Numbered from the stretch's first letter, positions 1 to 9,341 are shown. The stretch: 56,485 nt of DNA from Pseudomonas floridensis (GCF_002087235.1 NZ_MUIO01000067.1:1-56485); one strand, 5' to 3'. The notes: a model not told the origin generated them from the letters alone. Numbers and translations: made by a program.

Positions 1-1014
1 GTGCCGATCCGGATCGGCATCATCGAACGCAACGTGGATTTCGACAGCCCGGACTTCGCTGACTATCGGGGCGATTGCCACAGTGGCGCACCCCGCACCT
101 GCGTCTTCGCCAGAGATGCAGGCAGGCCCGACGGACATGGCACCACTGTGACGGGCATTCTTGCGGCCGACACGGGTAAAGGCGGCAACAGCGGTTTTCT
201 CAAATCACTGGACGGCGCAAGTCAGGGTTTCGACGTGATCGTTGAGCGTAACTCCGACGCCGGAATCACCGCCAATGTGGCGGCCTCGGTCAATCTGGTC
301 GAAGACGGCGTCAAGGTGCTGAACTGGAGCTGGGGCATTCACCGGATCGGCGCGAAAAACATTGAGGGTGATGATGTCGACTCGCTGCTGCGATCAGGGC
401 TTGCGATGTCCGGTTATGAGGAACTGCTGGAAGAATTCTTCCTCTGGCTGCGGGAGAAACATCCGGATGTACTGGTGGTGAACTCGGCAGGCAACGGCTC
501 TTCTTTCTCCAGCACCGACGAATACCGGCTGCCCTCCTCCTTTATCACCGATCAATTGCTGGTGGTTGGCGGACATCAACGCACCGAGCGCGATGACATC
601 GCCGTGAACGACCCCGCCTACGTCGAAAAGCGCGCGTCTTCCAATGTCGACATGCGCGTCGACATCATGGCCTCGGCCTGCACCCGTGCATCCACCGCCA
701 AGGTCGACGAACAGGGGGCGGTGCATTGCGGCACGTCCTACGCCACGCCAATGGTCACGGGCATGGTCGCCGCCATGCTGTCGATCAACCCAAAACTGAC
801 CCCTGAACAGATCCGCATGCTGCTGCGCCGCAGCGCCATGACCATCGGCAGCAACTACGATTTCGAGCCGGTAGGTGCCGATGACCTGACCGCGCCGATC
901 CTGCCGTCCGAGCGCGAGTTCAAACTGCACGACAAGGATGTGGGCCGCTCGGCACGGCTGGACATGCAAAAGGCTCTGGACCTTGCGGTGCAGAGCCGTG
1001 ATCGGGTGCGCTGA
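1..1014 (+). CDS. S8 (subtilisin-like) serine peptidase, probably 5'-truncated by window edge
   Basis: The reading frame opens at the first base of the window, so the GTG there may be internal and the N-terminus may be missing. Seen: a subtilase catalytic His in the context DGHGTTVTGI (H46) and the nucleophile Ser in CGTSYATPMVTGM (S246), plus a conserved NSAGNG oxyanion region near residue 161. At the position where the family carries Asp (the V-I-D-T-G context) the sequence reads GIIERNVDF, so Glu9 seems to replace the catalytic Asp. That makes the enzyme unusual or weak if the alignment by eye is right. No signal peptide is visible in the part present. The convergent neighbour ends 13 bases downstream. 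Family assignment is secure; substrate unknown. Confidence 0.85.
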   Translation: MPIRIGIIERNVDFDSPDFADYRGDCHSGAPRTCVFARDAGRPDGHGTTVTGILAADTGKGGNSGFLKSLDGASQGFDVIVERNSDAGITANVAASVNLVEDGVKVLNWSWGIHRIGAKNIEGDDVDSLLRSGLAMSGYEELLEEFFLWLREKHPDVLVVNSAGNGSSFSSTDEYRLPSSFITDQLLVVGGHQRTERDDIAVNDPAYVEKRASSNVDMRVDIMASACTRASTAKVDEQGAVHCGTSYATPMVTGMVAAMLSINPKLTPEQIRMLLRRSAMTIGSNYDFEPVGADDLTAPILPSEREFKLHDKDVGRSARLDMQKALDLAVQSRDRVR

Positions 1015-1027
1015 GAGGCGTGACGAT

Positions 1028-1708
1028 TCAGTTGGCCGCGACTTGTGCCCGCTCGGCCTGCATGACCAGCGCCTTGAGCGAGGCATCGAATTGCTTGAGA
1101 GCAGTGACCTGCAGCTCGCGTTGCTGATCGATCTGCGCAGCGATTTCCGCTGCCGCCTTGCCCTTGACCCACACCGAGGGCAACTCCCGGCCAGTCACGC
1201 CCTCGGCCTTGCCGATGTATTGCAGATTGGTGTCGTAGAAGCGGGCCATATAACGCGCCTCGACCTGATTGTTACGTTTACTCACCAGACGGTTGTAGGT
1301 GTCGAGCATTACCACCACGTCAGGCCGAGCCTGTATCAGAGCATCCAGGTTGTCGTAGACGGTCACTGAAGCGAACTGGTTCTGCAGGGACGCCGTCAGC
1401 CAGTCGATCGCAAGCTTCGGGTCTGAACTGCTGATAAAAGCATCGCGGATACGCGCGTCCAGCGCAGGGTTTCTCGCACTGCGCTCGGCCACGGCATGGT
1501 AGCGGGTCAGGTATTGGAGATTGCTGACGGTATTTTCGCTGTACAGCACGCCGACTGACTGGGTGTGCTGAAGACTGGTGGCACTGTCGGTCACGGGTTG
1601 CAGGTAACAGGCCTGCGTGTCCAGGTGGCTGGCAGCGGAAACGGACGAAGTGGCCAGCGGTGCACCAAGCAAAACAGCGACAACTGTCAGCAGGTTGAAA
1701 ATCTTCAT
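1028..1708 (-). CDS. Secreted/periplasmic protein of unknown function
   Basis: A 226-residue protein with a clear Sec-type signal peptide: MKIF, a hydrophobic stretch LLTVVAVLLGAPLA, and a likely cleavage after VSAA near residue 26. The mature part is hydrophilic and mixed alpha/beta, with a single early Cys (QACYLQP) that does not sit in a lipobox. The start ATG at 1708 is supported by an AGGAAA ribosome site eight bases upstream. It stands alone, convergent with the subtilase and separated from the LysR gene by about 150 bp. I do not recognise the family; a role in the envelope is the only safe inference. Confidence 0.7.
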   Translation of the reverse strand: MKIFNLLTVVAVLLGAPLATSSVSAASHLDTQACYLQPVTDSATSLQHTQSVGVLYSENTVSNLQYLTRYHAVAERSARNPALDARIRDAFISSSDPKLAIDWLTASLQNQFASVTVYDNLDALIQARPDVVVMLDTYNRLVSKRNNQVEARYMARFYDTNLQYIGKAEGVTGRELPSVWVKGKAAAEIAAQIDQQRELQVTALKQFDASLKALVMQAERAQVAAN

Positions 1709-1856
1709 CGTTCGTTTCCTTCTGTGTGGAGCAAGTGGCTATGACGCCATCCTCCTCCTTTGCCGAAAAAACAGAACTTGCCTTTCTTGATGGTGACTAT
1801 CGATTGAACGAATGATAGTAGACAGCCATGAATTGCGAGCGATTTCGGCAACGTAT

Positions 1857-2759
1857 TCAGCTTTTCATGTCGGTTCTCACCGCCGCACGAATGGCCTCGA
1901 GCAGCATCCTGCACGCCGGGTTGTCGTTATCGCTACGCCATACCAGATGCAACTCGCTCTGCACGCCCTCACCCAGATCGATCTCGCGAAACACCACGTC
2001 TTTGAACACCACATTGGTCGCGCACCGCGGCACCAGCGCCAGGCCCATGCCAGCATTGACCAGCGCCAGAATGGTCAGTGATGAACCCAGCCATTGCACA
2101 TACTCCGGAGCGACCCGTGCCGAGCGAAACATGCCGGTGAGCAACTCGTTGAACGGCGGATAAGCCGAGTGCGAGTACATCAGAAACGGCACGCCATCCA
2201 GGTCCTCGACCTTGACCGTGTCGGCGTGCGCCAGTGGATGTCCGCCCGGCACCGCCAGCACGAACGGTTCGCGCACCAGGCATTCGGTTTCATAGCCTGG
2301 CTGAAACAGCGGCGCCCGCACGATCCCCAGGTCGATACGCCGTGCCCTGAGCGCTTCGTGTTGCTGGTAAGTGTTCATCTCGGTGAGTGAAATCTTCACC
2401 TGCGGCTGATTGAGCCGTGCTTCGGCGATGACCCTGGGCAGGAATTCGTACACCGCGCTGCCAACGAAACTGATGGTTACCGAACCGATGTCGCCTTCGG
2501 CAAAGCGGCGGGCGGAAATGGCCGCCTGCTGGGCGCGCTCCAACAATGTCTGCGCCTCGATGAAAAACGCTCGACCGGCGGCGGTCAGGGCCACGCTGCG
2601 CGTGCTGCGGGTGAACAGTTCGACGCCCAGGTTGTGCTCCAGTAACTGGATCTGTCGGCTCAGCGGCGGTTGCGTCATGTTCAAGCGCTCGGCCGCTCGA
2701 CGAAAATTCAATTCAGTGGCCACGGTGGTGAAACAGCGAAGTTGCGCCAGCTCAAACAT
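1857..2759 (-). CDS. LysR-family transcriptional regulator, probable regulator of gudPD
   Basis: A 300-residue LysR-type regulator. The N-terminal winged helix-turn-helix is typical (LRCFTTVATELNFRRAAERL then LNMTQPPLSRQIQLLE), followed by a two-lobed periplasmic-binding-like effector domain. I chose the ATG at 2759 because it places the family's usual N-terminus (MFELAQLRCF) at residue 1; the longer frame adds 27 residues without LysR character. It is divergent from the gudP-gudD pair across about 105 bp, the classic arrangement for a LysR protein controlling its neighbours. A small palindrome (GGGAATAATCCC, 2803-2814) lies between them. Control of glucarate/galactarate use is an inference from position. 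Confidence 0.9.
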   Translation of the reverse strand: MFELAQLRCFTTVATELNFRRAAERLNMTQPPLSRQIQLLEHNLGVELFTRSTRSVALTAAGRAFFIEAQTLLERAQQAAISARRFAEGDIGSVTISFVGSAVYEFLPRVIAEARLNQPQVKISLTEMNTYQQHEALRARRIDLGIVRAPLFQPGYETECLVREPFVLAVPGGHPLAHADTVKVEDLDGVPFLMYSHSAYPPFNELLTGMFRSARVAPEYVQWLGSSLTILALVNAGMGLALVPRCATNVVFKDVVFREIDLGEGVQSELHLVWRSDNDNPACRMLLEAIRAAVRTDMKS

Positions 2760-2865
2760 TGATTCATTCCAGGTATCAATCAAATCAAAAACTAGATTAG
2801 ACGGGAATAATCCCAGCGTCCATGATCGGCTCATCCCCAAAAAAACAATGAATGGGAGTTGCCCC

Positions 2866-4239
2866 TTGAATACCGTCCTCTACGTGTCGGACCCCACGGT
2901 GCTTGCCCGTGCGGCCAGCAAAGTGAAGCGCCACGTGCTACCGCTGTTCGTGGTGATGTTCATCGTCAATTACATCGACCGGGTCAACATCGGTTTTGTA
3001 CGCAGCCATCTGGAAACCGATCTGGGCATCGGCGCGGCCGCCTACGGATTGGGTGCCGGGCTGTTCTTCGTCGGTTATGCACTGTTCGAAGTCCCTTCCA
3101 ATATGTTGCTGCAACGCTACGGTGCCCGCGCCTGGCTGACCCGCATCATGTTCACCTGGGGTGCGGCCGCAATGGCCATGGCCTTCGTCCAGGGCGAAAC
3201 CAGCTTCTATGTGCTGCGTTTCATATTGGGGGCCGCAGAGGCCGGTTTTTTTCCCGGCATCATTTATTACTTCACCCAATGGCTGCCTGCCAGTGATCGC
3301 GGCAAGGCCATGGCGCTGTTCTTGAGCGGCTCGGCGATCGCTTCGGTGATTTCCGGACCGTTATCCGGCGCACTGCTGGGCATCAGCGGCATGAGCCTGC
3401 ATGGCTGGCAGTGGATGTTTTTGATCGAAGGTTTCGCCTCGATTGTGCTGTGCGGTTTCGTCTGGTTCTGGTTGCAGTCGCACCCCCACGAAGCCAAATG
3501 GCTCAGCGATGAAGAGAAATCCGCGCTGGTCGACACCATCGCCGAAGAACAGCGTGCCCGGGAAGCGACGCAAACCGTCCGGCCTTCCGTGTTCAAGCTG
3601 CTGGCTGACCGACAGATCATGCTGTTTTGCTTCATTTACTTCTCGGTCGCGCTGACCATCTACGGTGCCACGTTTTGGCTGCCCAGCATGATCCGCAAGA
3701 TGGGCAGTCTGTCGGACTTCGAAGTCGGCCTGTTCAACTCGGTGCCATGGCTGATTTCGATTGTCGCCATGTACGGCTTTGCCGCCCTGGCCGCTCGCTT
3801 CAAGCATCAACAGGCGTGGGTCGCGGTGACGTTGGTCATCGCCGCCTTCGGCATGTTCATGTCGACCACCGGTGGACCGATCTTTGCCTTCGTGGCCATC
3901 TGCTTTGCCGCAATCGGCTTCAAAGCCGCGTCGGCGCTGTTCTGGCCCATCCCGCAGGGCTACCTGGATGCGCGTATCGCTGCAGCAGTGATTGCGCTGA
4001 TCAATTCCATCGGCAACCTCGGCGGCTTCGTCGCGCCGACTGCGTTCGGCTTTCTGGAGCAGACCACCGGCTCCATTCAGGGTGGCCTCTACGGTCTTGC
4101 GGCGACGTCTTTGCTGGCAGCCGTGGTGATCTTCTTTGCCCGCACCACCCCGCGAGGTGATACGCGCCGCCCGTCCAAGGCTGAGTCGGCGACGTTGCAC
4201 GCCGCCCCGCTCGGCACCCATTCCAGCCTCAAGCCCTGA
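2866..4239 (+). CDS. gudP: MFS hexarate (glucarate/galactarate) transporter, GudP-like
   Basis: A 457-residue major facilitator superfamily permease of the anion:cation symporter type with about twelve hydrophobic segments. Seen near the N-terminus are the signature NYIDRVNIGF and the motif FEVPSNMLLQRYGARAWL typical of the phthalate/glucarate permease branch. The open frame extends far upstream, but GGGAG at 2853-2857 sits eight bases before a TTG at 2866; that start gives a length close to known GudP (about 450 residues), so I prefer it over the ATG at 2848. It lies 19 bp before gudD, so the pair is probably one operon importing and dehydrating glucarate. The inner membrane is the expected location. 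Confidence 0.88.
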   Translation: MNTVLYVSDPTVLARAASKVKRHVLPLFVVMFIVNYIDRVNIGFVRSHLETDLGIGAAAYGLGAGLFFVGYALFEVPSNMLLQRYGARAWLTRIMFTWGAAAMAMAFVQGETSFYVLRFILGAAEAGFFPGIIYYFTQWLPASDRGKAMALFLSGSAIASVISGPLSGALLGISGMSLHGWQWMFLIEGFASIVLCGFVWFWLQSHPHEAKWLSDEEKSALVDTIAEEQRAREATQTVRPSVFKLLADRQIMLFCFIYFSVALTIYGATFWLPSMIRKMGSLSDFEVGLFNSVPWLISIVAMYGFAALAARFKHQQAWVAVTLVIAAFGMFMSTTGGPIFAFVAICFAAIGFKAASALFWPIPQGYLDARIAAAVIALINSIGNLGGFVAPTAFGFLEQTTGSIQGGLYGLAATSLLAAVVIFFARTTPRGDTRRPSKAESATLHAAPLGTHSSLKP

Positions 4240-4258
4240 TTATCCGGGAGACTGTCCT

Positions 4259-5533
4259 TTGAAAATCATCCGCGTCACTGTAACCCCCATCGCCTTTCGC
4301 GATCCGCCGCTGCTCAACGCCAGCGGCATTCACGAACCCTTCGCCCTGCGCTCGATCATCGAGGTGGAAAGCGACAACGGCTATATCGGACTGGGCGAAA
4401 GTTATGGCGATGCACCTGCGCTGGCCATCCAGCAACAGGTGCAGAGCCAATTGATCGGCCTTGACCCCTTCAACCTCGCGCAGTTGCGCAGCATCGTCCA
4501 GGCCACAGTGGCCGCACACAAGCCGACCAGTCTTGTGGGCGCAGAGCTGGCGCCCGGTTCTCACGCCAGCAAAGCGGTAAGCAACGCCTATTCAGCGTTC
4601 GAAGTGGCGTTTCTCGACCTGCAGGCGCGCTCGATCAACGTGCCGCTGGTCGACCTGCTGGGTGGCGCAGTGCGTGATCGGGTGCCATTCAGCGCCTACC
4701 TGTTCTTCAAATATGCACAGCACGCCGACTCACCCTACGCGCCAGACAGTTGGGGCGAAGCGCTGAGCGAAGAACAGATCGTTGCCCAGGCGCGGCGGAT
4801 GATCGAGGCCTATGGCTTCAAGAGCATTAAACTCAAGGCCGGCGCGCTGGAACCGGAACATGAAGTGTCGTGTATCAAGGCCCTGAAACGAGCGTTTCCC
4901 GGCTACCCGCTGCGTATCGACCCCAACGGCAACTGGTCGCTGGAAACCTCGATTCGTATGGCCGGGCTGCTGGGCGATGACCTGCAATACTACGAAGACC
5001 CCACCCCTGGCCTGGACGGCATGTCTGAACTGCATCGACGCACCGGGCTGCCGCTGGCGACCAACATGGTGGTCACGGACTTCGACGAACTGCGCCGCAG
5101 CGTCGCACTGGACAGCGTGCAGATCGTGCTTGCCGACCACCACTACTGGGGCGGCCTGCGCGACACTCAGGCCTTGGCGAAGATGTGCGACACCTTCGGC
5201 CTGGGCGTGTCGATGCACTCCAACTCACACTTGGGCATCAGCCTCATGGCCATGACCCATGTCGCCGCCTCCGTGCCCAACCTCGACTACGCTTGCGATA
5301 CTCATTACCCGTGGCAAGAGCCGGACGAAGAAGTCATCAAGGGCGGCAAGCTGCCCATCGTCGACGGCTGCGTCAACATCACCCGCGAACCAGGCCTGGG
5401 CCTTGAACTGGACTACGACCAGCTCGGCAAGCTCAATGACCAGTATCTGAGCTGCGGCATACGCCAGCGTGACGATGTGAAGCAGATGCAGAAGTACAAG
5501 CCTGAGTGGAAGGCAGTGAAGCCCAGGTATTGA
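4259..5533 (+). CDS. gudD: Glucarate dehydratase (enolase superfamily)
   Basis: A 424-residue enolase-superfamily enzyme that dehydrates D-glucarate to 5-keto-4-deoxyglucarate. Catalytic residues of the glucarate dehydratase subgroup can be read: the KxK pair in SIKLKAG (K191, K193), metal ligands in RIDPNGNW (D221, N223) and YYEDP (E246), N269 in ATNMVV, and the base His in MHSNSHLG (H320). The Asn at the third ligand position is characteristic of this subgroup. The start is a TTG at 4259 behind GGGAG, the same arrangement as gudP upstream; no ATG fits. It is probably translated from the gudP-gudD transcript. Galactarate activity cannot be excluded. Confidence 0.92.
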   Translation: MKIIRVTVTPIAFRDPPLLNASGIHEPFALRSIIEVESDNGYIGLGESYGDAPALAIQQQVQSQLIGLDPFNLAQLRSIVQATVAAHKPTSLVGAELAPGSHASKAVSNAYSAFEVAFLDLQARSINVPLVDLLGGAVRDRVPFSAYLFFKYAQHADSPYAPDSWGEALSEEQIVAQARRMIEAYGFKSIKLKAGALEPEHEVSCIKALKRAFPGYPLRIDPNGNWSLETSIRMAGLLGDDLQYYEDPTPGLDGMSELHRRTGLPLATNMVVTDFDELRRSVALDSVQIVLADHHYWGGLRDTQALAKMCDTFGLGVSMHSNSHLGISLMAMTHVAASVPNLDYACDTHYPWQEPDEEVIKGGKLPIVDGCVNITREPGLGLELDYDQLGKLNDQYLSCGIRQRDDVKQMQKYKPEWKAVKPRY

Positions 5534-5537
5534 GGTG

Positions 5538-5579
5538 TCTGGCATGGCGCAGCCTGTTTGCGCGCCGCGCCATGCCAGA
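5538..5579 (+). terminator. Hairpin terminator after gudD
   Basis: A perfect 13-bp inverted repeat (TCTGGCATGGCGC at 5538-5550 and its complement at 5567-5579) with a GC-rich 16-base loop begins four bases after the gudD stop. No T-run follows, so it may act as an mRNA 3' stabiliser or a weak terminator. Confidence 0.6.
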
Positions 5580-5643
5580 TACGAATAGATAACCGCCTTG
5601 CGCGGCTTCAGGCTTGGGACAGTAAGGCCTTCAGCGCCTATCG

Positions 5644-6561
5644 CTATTCGCGTGTAAAACCTCCAGACACTTCGTTCATCATCACTTTGAAAGACGGGAT
5701 AGACGGTATGGTCGGGTGAGGATCGGAATCAAAGTCTTCAATCTGCTTCTTGACTGTAATGCTCATCCCGTGATCGCTCATCTCTTTCGCAACGGCCACA
5801 AATCCGTTCTCCAAGGGATGGATAAATTCTCCAGCGCCGACGCCCGGATAGTTTGCCGCCGGTTGAAAATCACTGATAACAGCAATAAGCCTGACCGATG
5901 AATACACCCAGGGTTGAAAATTCGAGGTCAACTCCACGTAGGTCACCATCAATATGGAGCCTGCGAAAAATGCGCCTGCCGAATGCCCTAACAAATCTTT
6001 GAAGGCCGACGTCAAGGGAGCGATTCTTTCGCGCATTCTGCGCAGGTAAGACTGCAGGCCGATCATGTTCAAAAATGCCGCCATGTAGCCGAGCGGAATG
6101 CTCAGCATCGCCCCGACGCCGGCAACGATCAATAAAACCAGACCCAGCACTGACAGGCAGGACGCAATAATGAACATCCACGCCGGAAGGTAGAAAATCA
6201 ACGCGAGAAAACCCACGGTGACATCGAATGATTGAGGTGGCAGCCCCAGTGCAACCGAAACCAGCCAGCGTGCGAGGACCGTTGAGATCAGCAACACCAT
6301 CAAGTTGAGTATGACAACCGGAGTCTTTCCAAATGGCTTGTCCCATACAGAGGCCATCCACATCACTGCGCCCCGGCACCACATCATAAAGCCTGCAATG
6401 AAGCCAATCGATGAAAGTACGACGGCGTAATGCAAGACCGCTATTCCCATGAGCGGAGTGGTCAGCATTGCAGCGAACGCGATTAATGTTGAAATCGCAT
6501 AACAGCGTCCCGGCCAACTCAAGTTTTTATATCTACCCAGTATCCATTCAAACACGAACAT
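5644..6561 (-). CDS. Integral membrane protein of unknown function
   Basis: A 305-residue protein with about six hydrophobic segments in its first 220 residues (for example LIAFAAMLTTPLMGIAVLHY and VVILNLMVLLISTVLARWLV) and a hydrophilic C-terminal tail of about 75 residues. The ATG at 6561 directly abuts an AAGGA, which is too close for a good ribosome site, so the true start may lie slightly inside. Base use looks a little more AT-rich than in neighbouring genes. It is flanked by gudD (convergent) and a 400-bp sparse region. I do not recognise a family; a solitary inner-membrane protein is all that can be supported. Confidence 0.65.
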   Translation of the reverse strand: MFVFEWILGRYKNLSWPGRCYAISTLIAFAAMLTTPLMGIAVLHYAVVLSSIGFIAGFMMWCRGAVMWMASVWDKPFGKTPVVILNLMVLLISTVLARWLVSVALGLPPQSFDVTVGFLALIFYLPAWMFIIASCLSVLGLVLLIVAGVGAMLSIPLGYMAAFLNMIGLQSYLRRMRERIAPLTSAFKDLLGHSAGAFFAGSILMVTYVELTSNFQPWVYSSVRLIAVISDFQPAANYPGVGAGEFIHPLENGFVAVAKEMSDHGMSITVKKQIEDFDSDPHPTIPSIPSFKVMMNEVSGGFTRE

Positions 6562-6773
6562 TCCTTGCGTTCTCCCTCTCTGTATCGTTCATCTTCTGCG
6601 GTTTCACGCCGTACAACTATCCATTAAGCGCACAGCGCCCAGCACTTGCTGATTCGCCGTCAATCGTCAAGATTTTCTGAAAGCTGTGTGGGAACAGCGC
6701 TACAGACCCCGACGACTGCTGCAATCCTGAATGGAACAACGGAAAAGGGCCACGATGAATCTGGCATGACGCG

Positions 6774-6932
6774 CTATTGCTCCAGCAGCAAAGGTCGCCA
6801 GAGGATGGCTTTCCCTGACTCAGGACGGAGCGGCGCTTCGTTCTGCGTACAGGGCTCATCGAAAGCCTCTTCAGGCTCGGAGGGACACAGATCCTGACCG
6901 GCAAGCGGCGCCAAAACGTCATCGTCGTTCAT
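6774..6932 (-). CDS. Possible small acidic protein (52 aa)
   Basis: In the sparse stretch between the membrane protein and the oxidoreductase, an ATG at 6932 opens a 52-codon frame ending with TAG at 6774. It begins MNDDDVLAPLAGQDLCPSEP and is strongly acidic in its first half, with two Cys. A GAGACG lies upstream as a weak ribosome site. No homology is recognised and no domain is visible; it could be chance. The rest of 6562-6981 shows nothing convincing. Confidence 0.3.
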   Translation of the reverse strand: MNDDDVLAPLAGQDLCPSEPEEAFDEPCTQNEAPLRPESGKAILWRPLLLEQ

Positions 6933-6981
6933 GCAGCGTCTCTGGCTTTTTCACAATTATTCAATGCGCTCACCCTGTACA

Positions 6982-7983
6982 TCACCTCATCTGCACCACA
7001 ACTTTGCCCTTGGCCCTGCCCTGCTCCACATAGGCCAGCGCTTCGGCGGTCTGCTCGAATGGAAAGGATCTGTCCAGGATCGGTTTGATGATTCCGGCTT
7101 CGATCAGTCTGGTGATTTCCTGCAGTTGAACGCTGCTGGCACGCATGAATACAAAGCTGTAGGTCACGTTATGCTTGCGCGCCTTTTTGCGGATGCCGTA
7201 GCTCAACAGGCCCATGACCCGCTGCATCACCCAATTCAGCTTCTGTTCTTTGGCAAACGCCGCCGTCGGCGGACCGGAGATGGAAATCAGGTGCCCGCCC
7301 GGCTTCAAGACCTTGAGCGACTTTTCCAGCGTCTCTGAATCCAGACTGTTGAGCACCACGTCATAGCCCTGCAGCAAGGTTTCGAAGTTCTGGGTCTTGT
7401 AGTCGATCACCACATCCGCGCCGAGCGCCTTGACCCACTCGACGTTGTCGGTGCCTGTAGTGGTTGCGACGAACGCGCCAAGGTGTTTGGCCAACTGAAT
7501 AGCGAGCGTGCCAACGCCACCGGAACCTGCATGAATCAGGACTCGCTGGCCCTTTTTCAGTCGGGCGGTCTCCACCAGCACTTGCCATGCCGTCAGCGCC
7601 ACCAACGGCACAGAGGCTGCCTGCACCATGTTCAGATGCGCCGGTTTGAGTGCCAGGGAATCCTCACGCACGCAGATACGCTCGGCAAAGCTGCCGATAC
7701 GCGCCTGCTCGGGGCGTGCATAGACCTCGTCACCAGGCCTGAAGCCTGTAACCCGTGATCCGACCGCGATCACCACGCCGGCCACATCGTTGCCCAGCAC
7801 CAAGGGAAGCGTGTATGGCAGCAGCAGTTTGAATTCGCCGCTCCTTATCTTGACGTCCAGCATATTGACGCCTGCGGCGTGGACCTGAATCAACACATCG
7901 TGCGGCCCGAGGCGTGGATCGGGCATTTCGCCAATCCGACCGACTTCTGTCTTTGCATAACGGTCGATGATGAATGCTTTCAT
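6982..7983 (-). CDS. NADP-dependent quinone oxidoreductase-like MDR enzyme
   Basis: A 333-residue medium-chain dehydrogenase/reductase of the zinc-free quinone oxidoreductase branch. The N-terminal GroES-like fold (PHDVLIQVHAAGVNMLDVKIRSG) and the Rossmann motif HAGSGGVGTLAIQLAK are clear, and no structural zinc Cys cluster is seen. The ATG at 7983 puts the canonical MKAFIIDRY at residue 1; the longer frame adds 13 atypical residues. It is followed upstream, on the same strand, by a small membrane protein and an SDR, and divergently by a TetR regulator, so the three may form a stress- or electrophile-responsive set. The substrate is unknown. Confidence 0.88.
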   Translation of the reverse strand: MKAFIIDRYAKTEVGRIGEMPDPRLGPHDVLIQVHAAGVNMLDVKIRSGEFKLLLPYTLPLVLGNDVAGVVIAVGSRVTGFRPGDEVYARPEQARIGSFAERICVREDSLALKPAHLNMVQAASVPLVALTAWQVLVETARLKKGQRVLIHAGSGGVGTLAIQLAKHLGAFVATTTGTDNVEWVKALGADVVIDYKTQNFETLLQGYDVVLNSLDSETLEKSLKVLKPGGHLISISGPPTAAFAKEQKLNWVMQRVMGLLSYGIRKKARKHNVTYSFVFMRASSVQLQEITRLIEAGIIKPILDRSFPFEQTAEALAYVEQGRAKGKVVVQMR

Positions 7984-8032
7984 GGAGGCTAAATTCTCTG
8001 TAAATGCGAAGGGCTCGACCACTCACGTGGCT

Positions 8033-8416
8033 TCAATGCGCGTGATGGCGTTCACGGCGCTGGACGACCAGGAAGGCCAGCGACAGCAGGACCTCAATCA
8101 CCACCGCCGATAGAATTGCCGGGGTCGCATGACCTGCCACCAACTCGAACACACCGAGTGCGGCGAGGATCAGGCAGGCGGTGACCAAACCGCCGACCAG
8201 CGCTGAGCGGGTCAACGACGGTACGGCATGACGGGCCATGAACAGCATCACGCCGATACCGGCATACAAGGCCGCGGCACGTCGACTGACCAGCCCCGTC
8301 TCACTGGAAAACCCCACGCCCCAGTTCGCCAGCATTTGCGCGGGGACACACATCCAGGACACTGCGAGCGCCCAGAACAGAATGGCGCTCACGGTTGCGA
8401 GATGACGAAACTTCAT
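8033..8416 (-). CDS. Small four-helix membrane protein
   Basis: A 127-residue protein with about four transmembrane helices (segments around residues 7-25, 46-62, 70-92 and 98-118) and a basic, His-rich C-terminus (RRERHHAH). It lies 49 bp upstream of the quinone-oxidoreductase-like gene and 67 bp downstream of the SDR gene, all on the minus strand, so it is probably co-transcribed with them. It resembles small DUF-type membrane proteins but I do not recognise a specific family. The ATG at 8416 is the only good start. Confidence 0.7.
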   Translation of the reverse strand: MKFRHLATVSAILFWALAVSWMCVPAQMLANWGVGFSSETGLVSRRAAALYAGIGVMLFMARHAVPSLTRSALVGGLVTACLILAALGVFELVAGHATPAILSAVVIEVLLSLAFLVVQRRERHHAH

Positions 8417-8483
8417 GGCTTTTCACCCAGGTGATTATTGAAGGGGTTACCGGGATTCGGGGGCGAATCCGGCGAAACGCGGA

Positions 8484-9272
8484 TCAGGAAACCGTTTGAT
8501 AACGTTCGGCGACTTCTGCCTGACGAATCTGACTGAGCAGGCCCTGACGCGCGCCCTGCAGCGCGTCCCAGCGGGCACCGTCATGCAGCGGCGGAATGGT
8601 GACCGGTTCGCGGCGGTCGTAGCCCACCAGCGCTGCGTCCACCAGATCATAGACCTCCATGATGTCGGCGATGGTATTGATATCAATCCCGGCACGCCCC
8701 CAGATCTCGGTCCGTGTGGCTGCCGGCAGCACCGCCTGGACGTAGACGCCTTTATCGCTCAGTTCCAGACTCATGCCCTGCGAAAGAAACGTAACGAACG
8801 CTTTGGACGCGCCATAAACCGTCATGCCGAACTCCGGAGCGAGGCCCACCACCGACGCGACGTTGACGATTGCGCCCTCGCCCGCTTGGGCCAGACGTCG
8901 CGCGATGGCAGTGGCGAGTCGGGTCAGTGCAGTGATGTTGAGGGTGATCAACTGATCAATGCTGGCGGCACTCTGATCGAGAAAACCGCCCGTCTGAGCG
9001 ACGCCGGCGTTATTGATCAGCACACCGATGCGGGCATCTTCACGCAGGCGCTTTTCCACAGCGGCCAGATCATGACCATTGGTCAGGTCCGCCTGCAGCA
9101 CTTCGACTGCGACAGCGTGCTCCTCGCGCAGACGTGCAGCGAGGGTTTCCATGCGCGCCTTATCGCGGGCAACCAGTACCAGATCGTGGCCGCGGCCCGC
9201 GAAACGTTCGGCGTAGACGGCGCCAATGCCGGTGGACGCACCTGTGACAAGAACGGAAGGAAGCGTGGTCAT
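8484..9272 (-). CDS. Short-chain dehydrogenase/reductase
   Basis: A 262-residue classical SDR: cofactor motif VTGASTGIGAVYAERF near the N-terminus, NNAG in the centre, and the catalytic Tyr/Lys in VYGASKAF. Arg in the second strand (LVARDKARM) suggests NADP(H). The ATG at 9272 follows an AAGAGAG; the longer frame has 15 extra residues of no SDR character. The gene is divergent from a TetR regulator and its promoter region contains two palindromes of the same design, so it is the probable direct target of that regulator. The substrate cannot be deduced. Confidence 0.88.
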   Translation of the reverse strand: MTTLPSVLVTGASTGIGAVYAERFAGRGHDLVLVARDKARMETLAARLREEHAVAVEVLQADLTNGHDLAAVEKRLREDARIGVLINNAGVAQTGGFLDQSAASIDQLITLNITALTRLATAIARRLAQAGEGAIVNVASVVGLAPEFGMTVYGASKAFVTFLSQGMSLELSDKGVYVQAVLPAATRTEIWGRAGIDINTIADIMEVYDLVDAALVGYDRREPVTIPPLHDGARWDALQGARQGLLSQIRQAEVAERYQTVS

Positions 9273-9341
9273 GTAATTGCTCTCTTGCAGAAAGGGATAG
9301 GTGATGCGCCCGGTCAACGGCGCACCAGACGTGCACTAATG

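Noticed and set aside
6617..6922. 101-aa minus-strand ORF between the membrane protein and oxidoreductase
   Set aside because: Basic, Ser/Arg-rich translation without a ribosome site; the 52-codon acidic frame on the same strand is the better, though weak, candidate.
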